DNA from: Aporrectodea caliginosa
Taxonomy: Eukaryota; Annelida; Clitellata; Crassiclitellata; Lumbricidae
Length of the DNA: 64,000 bases
Assembly (NCBI GenBank): GCA_020284085.1
Contig: JACEVL010000774.1
Location: 618,888-682,887, forward strand
Direction of reading: 5' to 3'
The first letter of the stretch is position 1, and each line of letters starts with the position of its first letter. The notes under the pieces are model-generated. The model was not told the DNA's origin and did not search any database. It worked only from the letters and a program-made list of their open reading frames with translations. The translations under genes were made by a program, and so were the position numbers. Below, one piece after another: positions 11,201-26,626 of the stretch.

Positions 11201-14200
11201 TCGTTCCACGTCAATTCTTTTTCGTTTTTATTTAGTTTCAGTTCACAATTTCTTTCTAGTTCTCGTTTTCGTTTTCGTGAACAATTGTCTAATCTTTTTC
11301 GTTCTCGTTTTCGTTTCGTTCACGAAATTAACACTGGGTGATGTGCAGCGGCACTTTAAAAGTTCAGGCAATGGACTGTGAAATGTAAATTTAAAATCTA
11401 AAGTATGGAAATTATATGGAAATAGGGTTTGACTCTATTTCAAGCTGATTTAATTAGTACTTCTGTGCATGTCATCGATTGCACTGGTCACTGTTCAACT
11501 TCTGTATCAAAAGGCACAGGTGGATTATTTTGAATTTGTTGAGTAATTTCTAACAATTTGAAGTTTACTGTTGCTAAGTTTGCGTATCAGACTTACTCTT
11601 CAGTTCAACGGCCATATTCATGGGAGATGACTAAGCTACTCCGGGCATAACGCCTACTCCGGGAATAACTATTCTCTGAATAAAACTTAGTCGTAGTCGG
11701 TATTCATCAAACAGGCGCAGACGGCCGATTAGTTACTCTGGGCGTAAAGTGCGCTGACGCTGGGTTTTCCCAATATTTGAGTGGTTATCGTTGATCGCGC
11801 ATGCGCAAAAAGGTCCATTACCGACGAAAAGTAAAATAAGTAAGCAAGTCTAGCCTTTATTACCCCACTACCAAACACGCAGCATTTGCATCGAAATAGA
11901 ATGCAAAAATAAAATAGAAGTAAATATAATATATAGTATTAATAGTGAGGAGGTCGGAACATCGAATTTCACGGTTGTGAGGACAATGTAAACAAATAAA
12001 AATTGAAAGACGGCGGTAAAACAAAACAAATCTAATTTAACATAAATGTAAAATTAAGAGGCGTTTTTTGTTACAGTAGGCCTAAATATGAAAGTGAACG
12101 TTAATTAGCATCAAAGGTACAGTAAGAAAATGAAAAGGAAGAGTGAAAAGATTTTTAAGTTTACGGTGAAGTTGGGACAGATGAAGGTCTAACGGATACA
12201 CGCGGCACTTCGAATGCAACTTTGTCAGACATCTCATCAAATTTTAACATATTCTGATGGCGAAATGAAAGGTAATTTACAGTTCGCCGTTGGCGAACTA
12301 GACGAGTTAATTACAGATTCTCTTAAACACTTATTGATGTCTAAAACGTCGTCGAATGCAACGAATAACGACGGCCGCCATATTGTTTATCGCCTTTAAG
12401 CTGTGAATAGAGGACTTACTCCTGCCTCAGACTCGGAGTTGCCTTATTTGCAGCGTAGAGCGTTGCACCTGTCTCATGAATACCGCTTTAACCCGCTACT
12501 CCCGCGTAGGCCAGATTTAAGCCTCGAATAGGAGTTACACACCTCCCATGAATACCGGCCCAGTTCCGCTGTGGATTTTGCATGCTTGACGGTATTTTCT
12601 TTGCTTGTCGTCTTGACCTACATGACTGTACAAAAGAAGGATGGGTTTTCTCTGGTCAAATCTCAGATCTATGGACTACGTAAGTATCTACAAACAGGGT
12701 CGTTTTAAGGTTATCGTGGGCCCTAGGCACTCATCGTAGGCCCAACTGCCAGCTCTGCATTAAAGCTAAACGCAAAATTACGCAATCACATTATTTATTG
12801 ACGTCATGTTTAATCATGATTCACAAGCACACCCAGTTTTGATTTTAAATCTCAATATAGGCTACTTTTTGTAATATTGGTCATTTAATATTCTGAATAC
12901 ATCCAATAAAATTTAATGCAACATTTCCGGTTTCAATTTTTCTATGATGTTAGGATGTTATATGAATCAATTAAGTTTAATGGGCAATGGGTATGATAAT
13001 CTATGTGGGGCCTATATAAGGCATTATGGCAGATTGTACGGCTTTGTAGGTCTATGCTTAAGTGTTTGTACACAAAAATACGGCACGAAATTGGTTTCAG
13101 TAAGAATATTCTTCTTCTTCTCCTATCTTTAGTCTCTTTAGATTTACAAAATCGCAACTGCTTTCTAATTTTTTAATGAAAATAGTCACGTACGGCTTTA
13201 AAAGTTTTTAAATTAACAGTTTTAATTTTAAACAGTCATATCTGACGCATACAAGAAAAACACAAGTCTGAATTAGACAGATGAAAAAAAGGAAAAGAAA
13301 GGACGACTATCTTTGCTTGCACTACTTCAGTTGAAAACGAGTTAATGCGAGAAAAGACATTTGAGAAGACATGATGTGATTGTGCTAATGCAAAGAGCCG
13401 TAAAGTTCACAAAATATAGGCTGTTGCACAGTTTAATTTAACTTTAAGTTAATATCTTAAAGTTAAACTGTTTCAGTATAATAAAAAAAATTATTAAATA
13501 AGAATTTGAAATTTCCTTTTTTCATTTTTGCATAAAATTCAATCATTAAGCCTATTTTTCAATATCTCATTTTCAGACTTTCGTAGGCCCCTGAAAGGTT
13601 CATAGGCCCTAGGCACAGTGCCTACTGGATAAAACGGCCCTGTCTACAAATGGTGCCATTGTTGTCTCCGGTTGAAGGTTGCCAAACGTAGACAGAGTAA
13701 ACAAGTTAGCAGGTCTGAGGCTTGACTGTCATCTGGAAACCTGACCCCCTCGAGATGTAGGTGGACCATTCCAGTTACAAAAGGTCACGAGAAGAGGCAA
13801 CCAAAACGTCTGAAATTCAGTAAATTCATGGTGAAACGAAACATAATTCCACCATGGAACAGTAATGCTCCAAACTCGCCAGAATTATCAAGCGAATTTA
13901 GACAACACAATCCACCACAAATGACAGAGATGGCTGTCAATTGCCAGCATCGCTGCTGACATGTGCTGAAACTTAAGATTCAAGACAGGCCGGTAGTTGT
14001 TATTATCTGGGTCCATTCCAGGATTCTTGATTCATGGCCGTATAATGGCATGCTTTCATGCCTGAATCTCCAGCCGATGTCATGAAATAGAGTATCCCCC
14101 ATACATGAGTATCCCCTTAGCGAAATGGAGTATTCGGTTTAGTCTGCATTTTTGGCGGTTTCTAAGTGTATTCAGTCGTACTATTTGGATTTATTGTACA

Positions 14201-17200
14201 AAAAATATTTTAAGTTGCGTATCTTTAGTTTGTACGTCGACCTGAAATTAATTTACTTAGTTTTGGGTGATTTTGACTGGATTTTCGTCTTGGCTATCGT
14301 GATGCGTATGATGATGGGGGATAGAATGGTTTATTCCCCCAGATACTCTAAACCGGTTTATTCCATCCGGGGGGATATGCTTTAGAGGGGATAGAATATC
14401 TCTGGACACCGGCAATCCTCAGCCAAAGATGCATGCAGAGCTGCTACAGCATTGTCAGTAGGAAAGTTGGGTTGGGATCAAGCATGCATGTTTTTGCTAG
14501 TGAAGACAGAAGAAGTGCTCTTAATTCAACATCAGCCACCTTTTCAAATGCATAGAAACCGCTTTCCATTGCGGTGTAGAGTGGAGCTGAGCCTCTGTTT
14601 GCAGCAGACATCTAAAACTTTCTTTATGAGCATTCCAGATCTTCCATGTGGATTTTCAAGTACCGTTTATGACCAGATGGCTGTCATATGTTGCCAGCAT
14701 TTCTATGAGGGTGGTGAATTCCTGAACAAACTTGCTGACATTGATCCAGGGCATAGATTGTGGTGATAGTAAGTGATGTTGCAAAGGATCGCAAAGGTGG
14801 TGAAGGTATCAGCAAGTTCAATCCACTTTGCCAGCATATTCCTGCAACTGCCTCGCTGATGTGATGTGAGGAGGCATGAGTCTTCGCATGGCAGGTCAAC
14901 GATATTGAACCCGGAAGGAGCTGATGAGTGCAACATCAGCAACAGACTGCTGCCACATGTCGACCGCGACCAAAATGTCCAAGTTATGGCTGTGATGCCT
15001 TCGGTCACAGAAGTGCATTTGCTACTAGGACTTCTGTAGTTCCACGTTCTGCATCACAAGTCAGCCTGTGGTTTGCAGTCATCATTCGTAATGTAGGTTG
15101 ACCATTCTGTTGACTGCCCAACTGTGCCCACAACAGCCAGATGTTCAACAAAAACAGCAAGAAGTGTTGTCTCTATTGCATGCTGTACACAGACTGGAAT
15201 TGGGAGATTAGGGAGTTGGAAGATATGCTGGTTTGATTTATAACCACCCACTCAAGAATTCCTAGATATAGAATTCAACGTCGAGATGGGCGTGTAATTA
15301 GACAGGTCATCAGGGTTAAAGAAAAGGTTTCATAGCAGCTGAACTAAGGCATCAGCAAATTGGAAGGATTGCTCATGCAAGGTGAAACTGATATAATTAT
15401 GAGGTGAATGGTGAACCCACGGCATCAGAGTACTTCTTCAGAAGAGACATAAAATCTTGCAAGTGCTACCATTCCCTTAACACCCTGACATTACCACTTG
15501 GCTCACATAACCTGTACTAATACTCGACTGGTTTACCCTTGCTTCCGTGGCATCATGTCTGGCAGTGCTGTAACACATGCAGCTTACAAAGACAACCATA
15601 GACAGACTTGAAGTATAGTGCTAAATGTTTCCTTAACTGCCTCACAAAATAAAGTCCTTACAAGGTTTTGGAAACTCTAATAAACATGCTGCAAATATAT
15701 ACTGACTGAAAAATCAATATCCCATATATTACCAGCATATGTATACACCCGTAATATATGAAATTGCCAATGTCTGCATGCCAGTGCCTGTATTTCTTGG
15801 GTCCCTATTTCCTAGCAGCCATATTCTATATTATATCGGGTTATTTATAGGGTTATTTATTAAAACATTTTTAACTCGTACAAAGTCGCACAGAAATGCA
15901 AATTGGAGGTGTGGTTGGTCAGTCGCAGTTAGATATCCAGATGTTCAAAGGCCGATGAGAAAGTGAGTTTTAAGGCATTTCTTGAAAGAAGGAAAGGAGC
16001 TCTCGAGCAATTGATAAATATTGGTAATCGATTCCACTCCCTGGAGCAGCAACACGGAATGCACAAGAACCCATGACAGTGCTACATGTAGGCTCAACTA
16101 AAAGACCCACAGCGGAAGATCGCAGACTGAGGGGCGGGATGTACGGAAAAACTAGTGGTTGAAGGTAGGTAGAATTGCTCGTTGTGAAGGTTTTGTAGGT
16201 CAGATAGGCCAGTTTCAATCTTATTCTGAATTCAACAGGAAGTCAATGCAGTTGACTGAGCAGAGTCAAGGAGTTTGAATGAGAAGATGCATGCAGCACT
16301 AAAACATGGATGCCTGTTGACTTACCTGATATACCTGCAAACACAGGGTTGGCATAATCAAGGCAAGAGCAGACAAGCTGTGACATGTCTTTGGTAAGAG
16401 TTGACCTTATGCGACGTATTGCCCTGATGTGATAGAAACAAGATTTGCAAAGGTTGGATTGGAAAGTAAACTTACTGTCCATACCATAGTGACCCCAAGT
16501 AATTTGACAGCTTTTTGATAGTGGAAGTACCAGTACCGTGTCAGTAAGGTGAACACTGGAATGAGAAGGGAAAGAGTTGGTGTGCGCCTCAGACTTATCT
16601 GGCAAGACCACTGAAGCAGAACCATGCATTAATACTCAAGTATTATTATTTGCTGGACTGAACCCTTGGTGACAGAACAATGAAACGCTGAGTATCATCA
16701 GCATACTGCTGCAATTGGACTCCAAATTGATTGGCTATGCGGCTGATTGGAGAAGTGACGATTGTAAATAAGTAATAGAGGACTGAGAAGAGATCCCTGT
16801 GGAACACCAGCAGCACAGAAAGAAGGATCAGACCAAGCAGTACCAATACCCACTTGTAGAGACTGATTGGAGAGGTATGAACCTAGCCAGTTAAAGGCAG
16901 TACAAGAGACACCAAAGCTCCTACTAGAGTCTAGATAAAAGTATACATGGTAGTTGAGAGTGTCAAAAGCAGCATTAACGTCAAGGCATACTGAAAGGGA
17001 CGCCTTTCCTTTGTCAATAGATCATGAGAAGATGTTATCCGGATGTTGTTCTATATATATATCTGCATGCCAGTTTTTAACAGGTGTGTGTTAACGCTGA
17101 CAATGTCTTTGGACCAGTAAGCAGACCTGAGAGCAAACAATCTACTCAGAGTGAATGTAGGATGGATGAAAACAATTATTTGGATAAAGAAGCTGAAGAT

Positions 17201-20200
17201 TACAGTTAATCTGTCCAATGTATATGTTTAACTTTTTAGGCCAATGGCTGTGATATTTCAGCACAACCTCCAAACGATTACTTAAAGCACAATTCTAAAA
17301 GCATTCCTCCAAATATCCATGAGTTACCTAAGCTGCACTGTTTATTCATTCATTCTGAGAATTTATATAGCGCCTCTTCAGAGGTGCTCTCTGTGCTAGC
17401 CTATAATGATGTTAAGTGGCATTACGAACGAATATATTACATACAGTTAGCAAAACAACACACAGTAAGCTGGAAGAGTCACAAGTTGGAAATGGGAATT
17501 CGTTGGTTTGTTCCAATGTGGCCCACACACACACATGGAACCAACCACCAAATTCCCATCGAAAGCTGGCAGATGGTATGGATGTTCAGAGTCTCTGAGC
17601 CAAGTTGTGTCGATAGAGCAGAACAGCCACAGGTGACAGTGTTCGCACACATGATGAGGCTGCCGACGAGCAGTCCCACATCCGGCTAGCGGCTAGCCGT
17701 TGAGGTGCATGGAGTACGCTAAAAAACGCATTCGTTGTGCATCGGTCGGTTGATTGAAGTGCCTCCAGTAACTGACGGTTGAGGTCACTCTAATGATCCG
17801 TGTCAGCCGTCCTCTGCCACGACGAAAACACCCGGCTAATTTGGCTAAAGGCGGCTTACAAGATCCATGTGGTTCAGACTGAACCATACATCAGAAAGAT
17901 AGGCCTGATGTCTAAAGTGACTGGGAGCGCCTCTGAGTAGGTCTCCTGAAGGGGCGTAATATCAAATTCCTTGAATAAATGAATGGATAGGTAAGCCATA
18001 ATAACAAATGAAGTGGGAGTGCGGGAATGCTACAATTCAAGAAATCATAAAGAGATCTTCAAAGTCAAACAAAGTACTCTCTAAATGTACACAATCCTTG
18101 GCAAAACCGACGAATGAGTCCGGTACGCAAACGTAGCACCATAAAACTCCAACATATCTCAACTTATTGAGCTAATTCTGCATTTAGACGAAAAAATCCG
18201 TTGAAATGATGCAGAAGTCGATCAATGACTGATGTGGCCGATGACATGCAAAAAACTCCTGTTCTCTGTTTTGTAGCTATAAAGCAGAATTACAATCATA
18301 TAACAGACATACCTATTCCTGTGTTAGCACCAGTGACAATTACATATTGTCCTGTCAGATCACGACCCTGAAGAACCTGTAAAGCTGTGCTGGAGGCATC
18401 AAACCGTTGCTTAACTTCACCATCACCAGATTTCTCATCAACTTTGAAAGCGAGACGAGGATCAACATTTGCAACTTTCTTGGAAATGTAACTAGAAAAC
18501 AAAATAGGTTACCTTCAGTGTAAGAACTGACAGAAACAATGTAAAATCTAACAAATGTCAAAGAAACTTCAACTTTTATTGATCAAACACAGCCTTTACT
18601 AAGCAAAATAAAATACAGCCCGTAAAAACAAAGTTTTTACTATATCCATCTAGTATCCTATAACGTGTACTCTGAAAATAGTCCGCGTTCATTTTACAAC
18701 AAAGCACGCTGAACGAGGCAGCGCGCCCATTATTGTTGCAGCCAATCACAACGCTGGCCAATCACAACGGTGCGTATCGGAAAAGGGGATTCCCCGATTC
18801 AAAAAGTTGAGTCCCCGATTCTATAAGCTAGCCTTTTTTGGGGAGGTGAAATTTTGATAGAATGAAGTGTGTGCGAGGGCGAGTCTATATGCCAAGTTTC
18901 ACGACGATTGAATGATTGTAAGTGATCGAACTAGTCGTCGCAAGATTTGACTATTTAGCCTGTGGCTCAATCAAGCAAACATTCAAGCAATCAAGATTGC
19001 AAGATTCCCGCAAGTTAAACTAGATGGATAAAAAATAGGTATGAATGTATTGAGAGAGTTATGCAGCACATTTGGGAGCATCTTGAAGGCCTTCCTCAAT
19101 AGCCTCAATGATGCATCGCGAAAAAATTTGTGTGCAGGCAGGCAGTACTGGAATGTAATGTAGCCTCTATTGCGGTGATTAAACCGTAATAGAGAATGTC
19201 CTGATCGTGAACAACATTACTTGTAATTCAATCCTTGGCTCATCATTGGCTGAATGTGGGTCACATTAAAATTAATGTCATCCAGTAAGACAAAGTCTGC
19301 TCGCTTCATTCTGAATATTAATTAGTATAAGAAAATGTCAAATGATACCTATAGTTCAGTTTCATTCATTCATTCATTCATTCATTAAAATCATTTCAAA
19401 AATTTATATAGCGCCCCTTCAAGATTCCTAGTCAGAGGCACTCCAATGCAGCTGTGTAACCACGCAGTTCACCAAGTTTTCCCCAACTTAGTCTAATTAT
19501 CACTAAACTGCTCGGGATCATTCTGCACTGGTCCATTAATTAGACTTGTTACATCAAATCCTATAATTAATTAGCATCTATTCCAGAGGTTTTCAAACTG
19601 TGGTACGCGTACCCCTGGGGGTACGCCAGGTGTCGCTAAGGGTTACGCGAAAAAATTCCAAATTTTTTTAATTTCCTATGAGTTTATGGACTTTATGCAC
19701 ATCTTTCTTTGATTAGCTATAGTCTATCTGCTATTCTACGTTCCACATGCGCTTCTTTTCTTTAAATTTTCTATGTGTTTATGCCCATCTTTCTTTGACT
19801 AGGCCTAGCTATTCTACGTCCACCATACGCTTCTTTTTTAAACTGGTTTTCAGCTATGCTTGCGATCAAAAACAAATACAGAACAAAGCTTGAACTCGAA
19901 CTCGAATTTGCGTTTCAAATTGAAAAATATTAAACCAGATATTGTAAATCTGTTCTTGTTGCAACAAGCCCACAGCTCACATTAACGCCTTCTAATGGAC
20001 TACTGATTTTATTTCTCCCTTTTGCTGATATGATTACATTCTTAAAATTATATTTTAAATTTTAAATTTGTCTACCTATGACTAAAACCCGCCACAGACC
20101 CTGCAAGAGAACTCGTTATATTCCCCTTATAATTAACTGCACGAGGACTTCGCGCTCGCCTGTTGTTTTTGATCTGACCTTTGCTGGGACCTGGGGGTAC

Positions 20201-23200
20201 GACAGCATTCAATTTTTTTACCTGGGGTACAATAAAAATAAAGTTTGAAAACCGCTGATCTATTCATTATTCAATCACACCTACATACACAATTACACAT
20301 AATATAGATGGGAATGTTTGTGTAAGGGTAGGGTTGCCACCTCTCCAGGATTGGGCGGGAGTCTCCTGTATTTCGATATGATCTCCCGTCTCCAGGAATT
20401 AATTTGGAAAACTTTGAAATATCCCGGAATGCCGAAAAGTACTATTCCCTGGCCTGAATGTCTGATCAAGATTGTATTTTTTAACTTTCAGTGGACACTT
20501 TTCAAATTCAATTTATATATCTATGTATTGTTCTAACTTTCTGCGGACACTTTTCAATTGAGATATCTATGTTTATGACTGCGCGTGCAGTGTGCGCGTG
20601 AAGTTAGACAGAAACGGTTAGCCTGTTGTTATCGTTATAAGAAAAATAGCATCGCAAATCGCAATGGCGAATTCAAATTCTGACTCTGAGTCTGATTAAG
20701 AGAAATGTGTAGTTAAGAAGAAAAAGAATTATTACTGTTCATTCAACGATGAGTGGCTCAAAGAAGACGACTTTAAGGATTGGTTGGGTAAGAAGAACGA
20801 GTTGGAAGCAGAGTGCAAAATAAAGAAAGAAATCGTCTTGGACTTGCTCTTTTGCGAGCTGAGCTGCAGGTGTGTGAAAATTTGAAGTACAAATGCTCAG
20901 AGTTTTATGACTTCTTGATTAAGAAACCCAGATTGTTGGCTGCTGCAAGATCTGATGCGAAATATACTTTTAAGCGCAAGTAGTCTTCATCCCTCTACCA
21001 CAGCACTATGGACTAAAGTAAATGACCAATTAAATAATTAGTTGATAGCTGTTTCTTGTGTTTGCCTCATGTCTAAAACAAAATGCTTTAAAACTATACT
21101 TAGATTCTGTATTATCAGTGCAATTGCAAATGTTAAAAATTTCTTGAATCTCCCGGATTCGCATCCTTAGGAGGTGGCAACCCTATGTAAGGGTCAAGGG
21201 CATCGTTACATGGAAAAGCTGGAGAAAGTCTCCATTTGCTGGAACTTACACATGAATAGCACCCAGCCAGCAGTCTCATTTATGGTCAACAGTTGGCACG
21301 GTACTGGTAATTATTTCCCAGTCCATCCTGCAGCAGAATATTTAGAAGCAGGAAGGCTTGGCTAAGGAGAAAGGCACCAAGTGCTCCTTAACATCTACAG
21401 CAAAGAACTTGGATATGTGAAGCAACATGTTCCGCAGAGGAAACTAAAATGAAAGAGTTGTCATTTCTGCCACTTTGATGATGTTCCTGTTGTTGTTTTT
21501 GCTACTTGATTTGTGTTTCATGTTACTGCTTTTAATATTTTTGGTCTTGTTGCTGTTGTTGGTTGGTTAGTCAGTCCACCAAATGACCAGTCTCAGGTGA
21601 GTTACAGATACATTTGCAGTATATGGAACTCACAGTGACACCTGGCGAAGTGGATATAAAAGACGATCTAAGTGACTGGCATTTACATCATTAGGATAAA
21701 CACCATAGATGGAAATCAACATCATGAAAATGAGCACAAATTAGATCAGGGAAAAGAGAAAACCTAAATGTAAATGTACTCGACTTTATATAGCGACTAT
21801 ATAACTTATCCAAGGTGCTTATAGCAATGAGAAATCATAGCAGGGGCTAAGGTCAGGTAGCAAGTTTGCAGCATATTTCTGCTCCCAAAGTGCAGAAATC
21901 ACAACATAGACTCCCACAAGCAAAGGGTGAATAGGAACAGCAAAATGCCACCAGAAATCATCAAATAGAATCATCAAAAGGATGAATTCGTTCTCAAAAG
22001 GCCTCTTTCAAAAAATCTATTCCTCTAAATCAGTTTTAAGCTATGAGCCTCACTTTAAAATTAATTCTTTGCTGAACAGGAAGCCAATGCAAATATTTAG
22101 GACCACGGGTTATACATTTACATTTGGATGTATTAGTTATGGCTCTAGCCCAGCGGTTCTCAACCTTTTTAGTGTTGCGACCCCTTGAAAATATTTCCAA
22201 ATTTGCGGCGACCCCCAACAATAAAACTGATCGCGTTGCTCCCCTTCACTGCATTTCCCCTACCTTTATGATGCATTTTACTTCTCACCATTAATCCATA
22301 CGCATGATGCACAATCAAACAATAATTAACAAGCCACTTTGTAATTTTTTGTCAATAATCATTTTGAAAATTTTAAAAGTAAAATTAAGTGAAATGTTTA
22401 CTTGAAGTTTTAGATTTGTTGTGTATTAATTGTACTATGTAGGCTACAATTAAGAGTTTGCAACATCCATGCATTCGTCAAGCTGTAGACCTCTGCTGAA
22501 TAATACAAGTGGACCAGATTTTATTTCCTAATCAAACAATAATTAACAGGCCAATTTGCACATTTTTCATTGATATCAGCAGACATGTCATCAATTCTTC
22601 TGCAGACGGTGTCGTTAGACAAGGAAATTATATTCAATTTTTCAACATAGGCCTATAGCTCCAAGCATAACTCGAATAACGTCTTTGGTTGCTGGCAATT
22701 GTGTGAGGTTTCTTGGCTTTTGCGATTCTGAAAGCAACCGAATATGACGTTTCAACAGCTGCCACGTTTGCTGTTGGTACTTGCCCTCTGTATCAAGTCT
22801 GCCATTCTCGACGTCATTAGCTTTGTTCTTAAACAAATGGGAATCCCGGCGAAGTTAGGATGTTCATTATCAGAATGGCGCTTCAGTTTGTTGGGCTTAG
22901 TTTCGACCGACAGAATGCCATTACAAATAACGCATTGTGCTTTCTCAATTCCTGCTGCAACAATGGAAGTAAACCCTACTTTAAAAATTCGTTACTATAT
23001 TTTCTTTTCTTAACACTCGTCTCACCCTGATTCATTTTAGGCGACCTCCAATTTCATAAACTTTTCTAGTGTTCTTTATTAATATAATCGCAGCTGACAG
23101 CACCGTTTCGTAGCAAACCGGCTATTGTTTTGTTTTAAGAAGTAACAGTGAACTTAGAATTTACATTTCAAAACAAATATGAAAAAATTAAATTAAATTA

Positions 23201-26090
23201 GCTGCTAAGTAAAAATTAATTTTAAGTCGCTGTAGTGTAGTAGTTAGTGTAGAAAGCATATTTGGATAATATTAAATATTAAGATACTACGTTGACAACT
23301 TTTTAGCAAATTTATGAAGGTCTCGGGCGACCCCTGGGAAATCGTAGGGCGACCCCCGTGGGGGTCGCGACCCACAGGTTGAGAACCGCTGCTCTAGCCA
23401 AAGAGTTCTAACTCTGTGCAGCCTCAGCATGCTTGACTTTTTGATACCAGTAAGAAGCAAGTTACAGTAATCAGTGATGTGGTCTCGAGACCGCGGTCTT
23501 GGTCTCGAGACCGAAAAAATGCGGTCTTGGTCTTGGTCTCGGTCTTGAATGTACCGGTCTTGGTCTCGGTCTTGAAAGGTGCAGTCTTGGTCTTGGTCTT
23601 AAAGGCGTGGTCTTGGTCTTGGGCGTCTGGTCTCGGTCATTCGCCTTTGGTCTTGGCCTTGCGCCTGTGGTGGGAACGAGAGTGGAGTATTTGTAAAATT
23701 TTGTCGATATTTCCGGTAATTTAGAGATTTCTGAGATAGTTTCGAATTCATGCGACGACCCGCCAAGGGCAAAGCGAGAGATAAGCGACAAGAAAATATT
23801 GAGACACAGTTAACCCTGAATTCTGGTGCTTTAGTGACTAGTTAGGCTTACACTGATGTAGTTTATCATGGCAAAATCGGTAGTCGAGCATGCGTTGGAA
23901 ATCAGGTATTTGGTGACGAATTTTTCTCTAATGGCAAAATTTTTTGTATTCCGCAACACCTGCGCCTGTTTAGGGTATGTTTAGCTAAAGTGTGCTCTTC
24001 ATGAGACCTCGCAGACTTGGAGACAATAACTATAAATAACATAAGCATCTGATTTGAATTATGGGAATATGTAGCACTACAATTATTTAGAATTGCATTT
24101 ATGGTCTTGAGGCTTAAGCCTTGGTCCTGAACAATGCGGTCTTGGTCTCGGTCTCGGTCTTGGACCACGCGGTCTCGGTCTTGGTCTTGGACCACGCGGT
24201 CTTGGTCTCGGTCTTGAACCACGCGGTCTTGGTCTCGGTCTTGAACCACGTGGTCTTGGTCTCGGTCTTGGAATTTTGGTCTCATGCACATCACTGACAG
24301 TAATCTAGGCGACTGGAAACTAAAGCATTTGCCAGAGATATCCTTGCAGACATGGCCACATAATGTCTAATTCTGCACGTGTCACGAATGAACATCAAGT
24401 TTGTTGTTGAAAGTTCTGATCCTAGCTGCAGAATGTCATCAATCACTGCTCATAAAACCATGGATCATGCTACAGACAGTAATTCTTGGCAGTTGTAAAT
24501 ATTGTTTAAAAGGCCATGGTCAATTCTTGTCTAGCAATTGTTTAACTGCTTTGTAAAAAATACAATAAAGCTAATTACTATTACTCCAAACCATAGACAA
24601 ATAACCAGAGTTTACTGCCTCACACCAGCAAACTTTCCTGACCTAGCTAACAGTACCATTTCCATCATATTCAGCTGTGCTACACACAAAATTGGCTTAA
24701 ATAGCTTAACATTTGTATTTTAATATATAGTCATTTGATATTCTGGTCTACTGTACGTGTTCAAATACTCAATTTATAACACCACTTAAAGCACTGTAAG
24801 GAATACTGCTGCAATGGTTGGACCACAGAGGTCCAGGCTATTTCTGCCTTTCTGACCTGTCTAATAAGAGCTACTCTATACAGAGGTCCATAACCTAAGT
24901 TTACAATAAAAGTCACTGGGAATAGTGGCCCAGATAGAAAAAAGGCATCCAGGATCCAATGGGCTGGGCTGAGAACTGATATTGGCTGTCAGTGAGGGCC
25001 AGAGATTCAAGACAATTGTCCAAAGTTGTTCAAGCACAGTGCACAGGTCTAACTAGAATGACTTGTCTTGTCTTCAACCATCCTCGATCCGAGGGTTGGT
25101 CGCTCCATGGACAAGTCTTCTCCACCTCTTTCTATCTTCCGTCTCCGTCAACAATCGATGAAAAGGCATATTCATCCACATGCTGATGTTGTTAAGCCAT
25201 CTAGAATGACATTGACTCAGAAATACACCATAGCTTGAGTCAAGTATAGGGCAGAATAATTAGACTGGTTTGGGACTAAGTTTAGACTATATGGGATAGT
25301 AGACTGGTGTGTGGGCCCAAGTTTATAATTAAGAACCCTGGCAATAGTACACTGGAGAGGAATAACGCAGGTGGCATCATACTGGCAGCAAAGCTGGTTG
25401 ACTGACCGACTGGCAGTGTCAAGACCTGCCAAAAGCTGCCAATGAGAGACCAGAGACTCAAGACAGAGGGAATACAAGGACAGTGTCTCTTGTGGTGCTG
25501 GTGCTAGTGATGAGATGAGAAGATCTAAGAAAGCATTCCATCCTTGCAGCAACAATGGGTGAAGAAGTCCATTTTGTTAAGCCTGAAGGGCTAGCAGTCT
25601 TTCAAGTATCTTTGAGTGCCCCTTTTTCCGAATAAGGCATGCCTTGTGTTTCTAGGAAGCTGGCTCTAAGCCAACCATAGTAATCAGTAGAACTTCGGCA
25701 TTTCAAACTTCAGGTTAGATCATATAGCAGCCAAAGGCCCGACCACAACCTATGCAAACACGTAAACACGACTCTGCATTATCAAACCTGCTTATATCAA
25801 AGCCTTGCTTATTTCGAAGGTACCCTAAGGTCCTTATCAAACTGTCGACTATCAGATATTGGGGAGGGATAGTATACAGGATAACACTCTTGCCTGAAGT
25901 TTTCACGGACCTGGTTTGATTCCCGTAAGGTCTCTCTGGGTTTAGGTCATACCTTCATTCCCTAGGTGGCAGCAAAGTACAATGAGCTTGCACCTTTTTT
26001 ATTATTATACAACAATATTTATGCTCTCCATCAATCAACATCAATACTGAAAGCTACAATTATTATTAGCTACAATTATTATTAGCTACA

Positions 26091-26177
<87 letters not shown>

Positions 26178-26573
26178 AAATCAGAGTTCTTAAAATCATG
26201 GTTCTTAAATCATGGTTCTAGGGCCTCATCGAACCCAGGCACGCGATAGCGTTAAACCGCTGGATTGTAACTGAAATCTTTTGGAACAGGAAGAAAGTTT
26301 CTTGAAGATCTTCCGTTGTTCTTGTCAATCGTCGGCCGAGTTCCAAGATGAAGGCCAGGCCTTCGTGGTCCATAGGCCCCATCGTTTCTATCGCGATAGG
26401 GGTAAAACAGTATCTCGTCTGAAGCTCAGCGTATTTGGATTGCTTTCTAGTCGCGGCTATTTCCGCCGCTCCTCCTGCCGCTGCTGATGTCTCGGCCAAG
26501 TACGATGGCGCGAAAGTGTCAATGATTGTCACATCCCAAATCAGAGAACGCCCGCTTTTCGCCCGCTTTCCGC

Positions 26574-26626
<53 letters not shown>

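Larger units (their letters stand above)
21770..24420 (-). mobile_element. LINE RT fragment carrying two hATs
   Basis: Pieces read S-L-A-N-A-L-V-S-S-R-L-D-Y-C (24305-24360), N-L-L-L-T-G-I-K-K-S and L-H-R-V-R (23400-23463), then L-H-W-L-P-V-Q-Q-R-I-N-F-K-V (about 22035-22150). hATs at 22151-23391 and 23472-24296 fill the gaps. Confidence 0.75.

Noticed and set aside
23479..24294. Regular repeat arrays that could look CRISPR-like
   Set aside because: No unique spacers of constant length; the arrays lie at the ends of hAT elements with target duplications in an animal genome.
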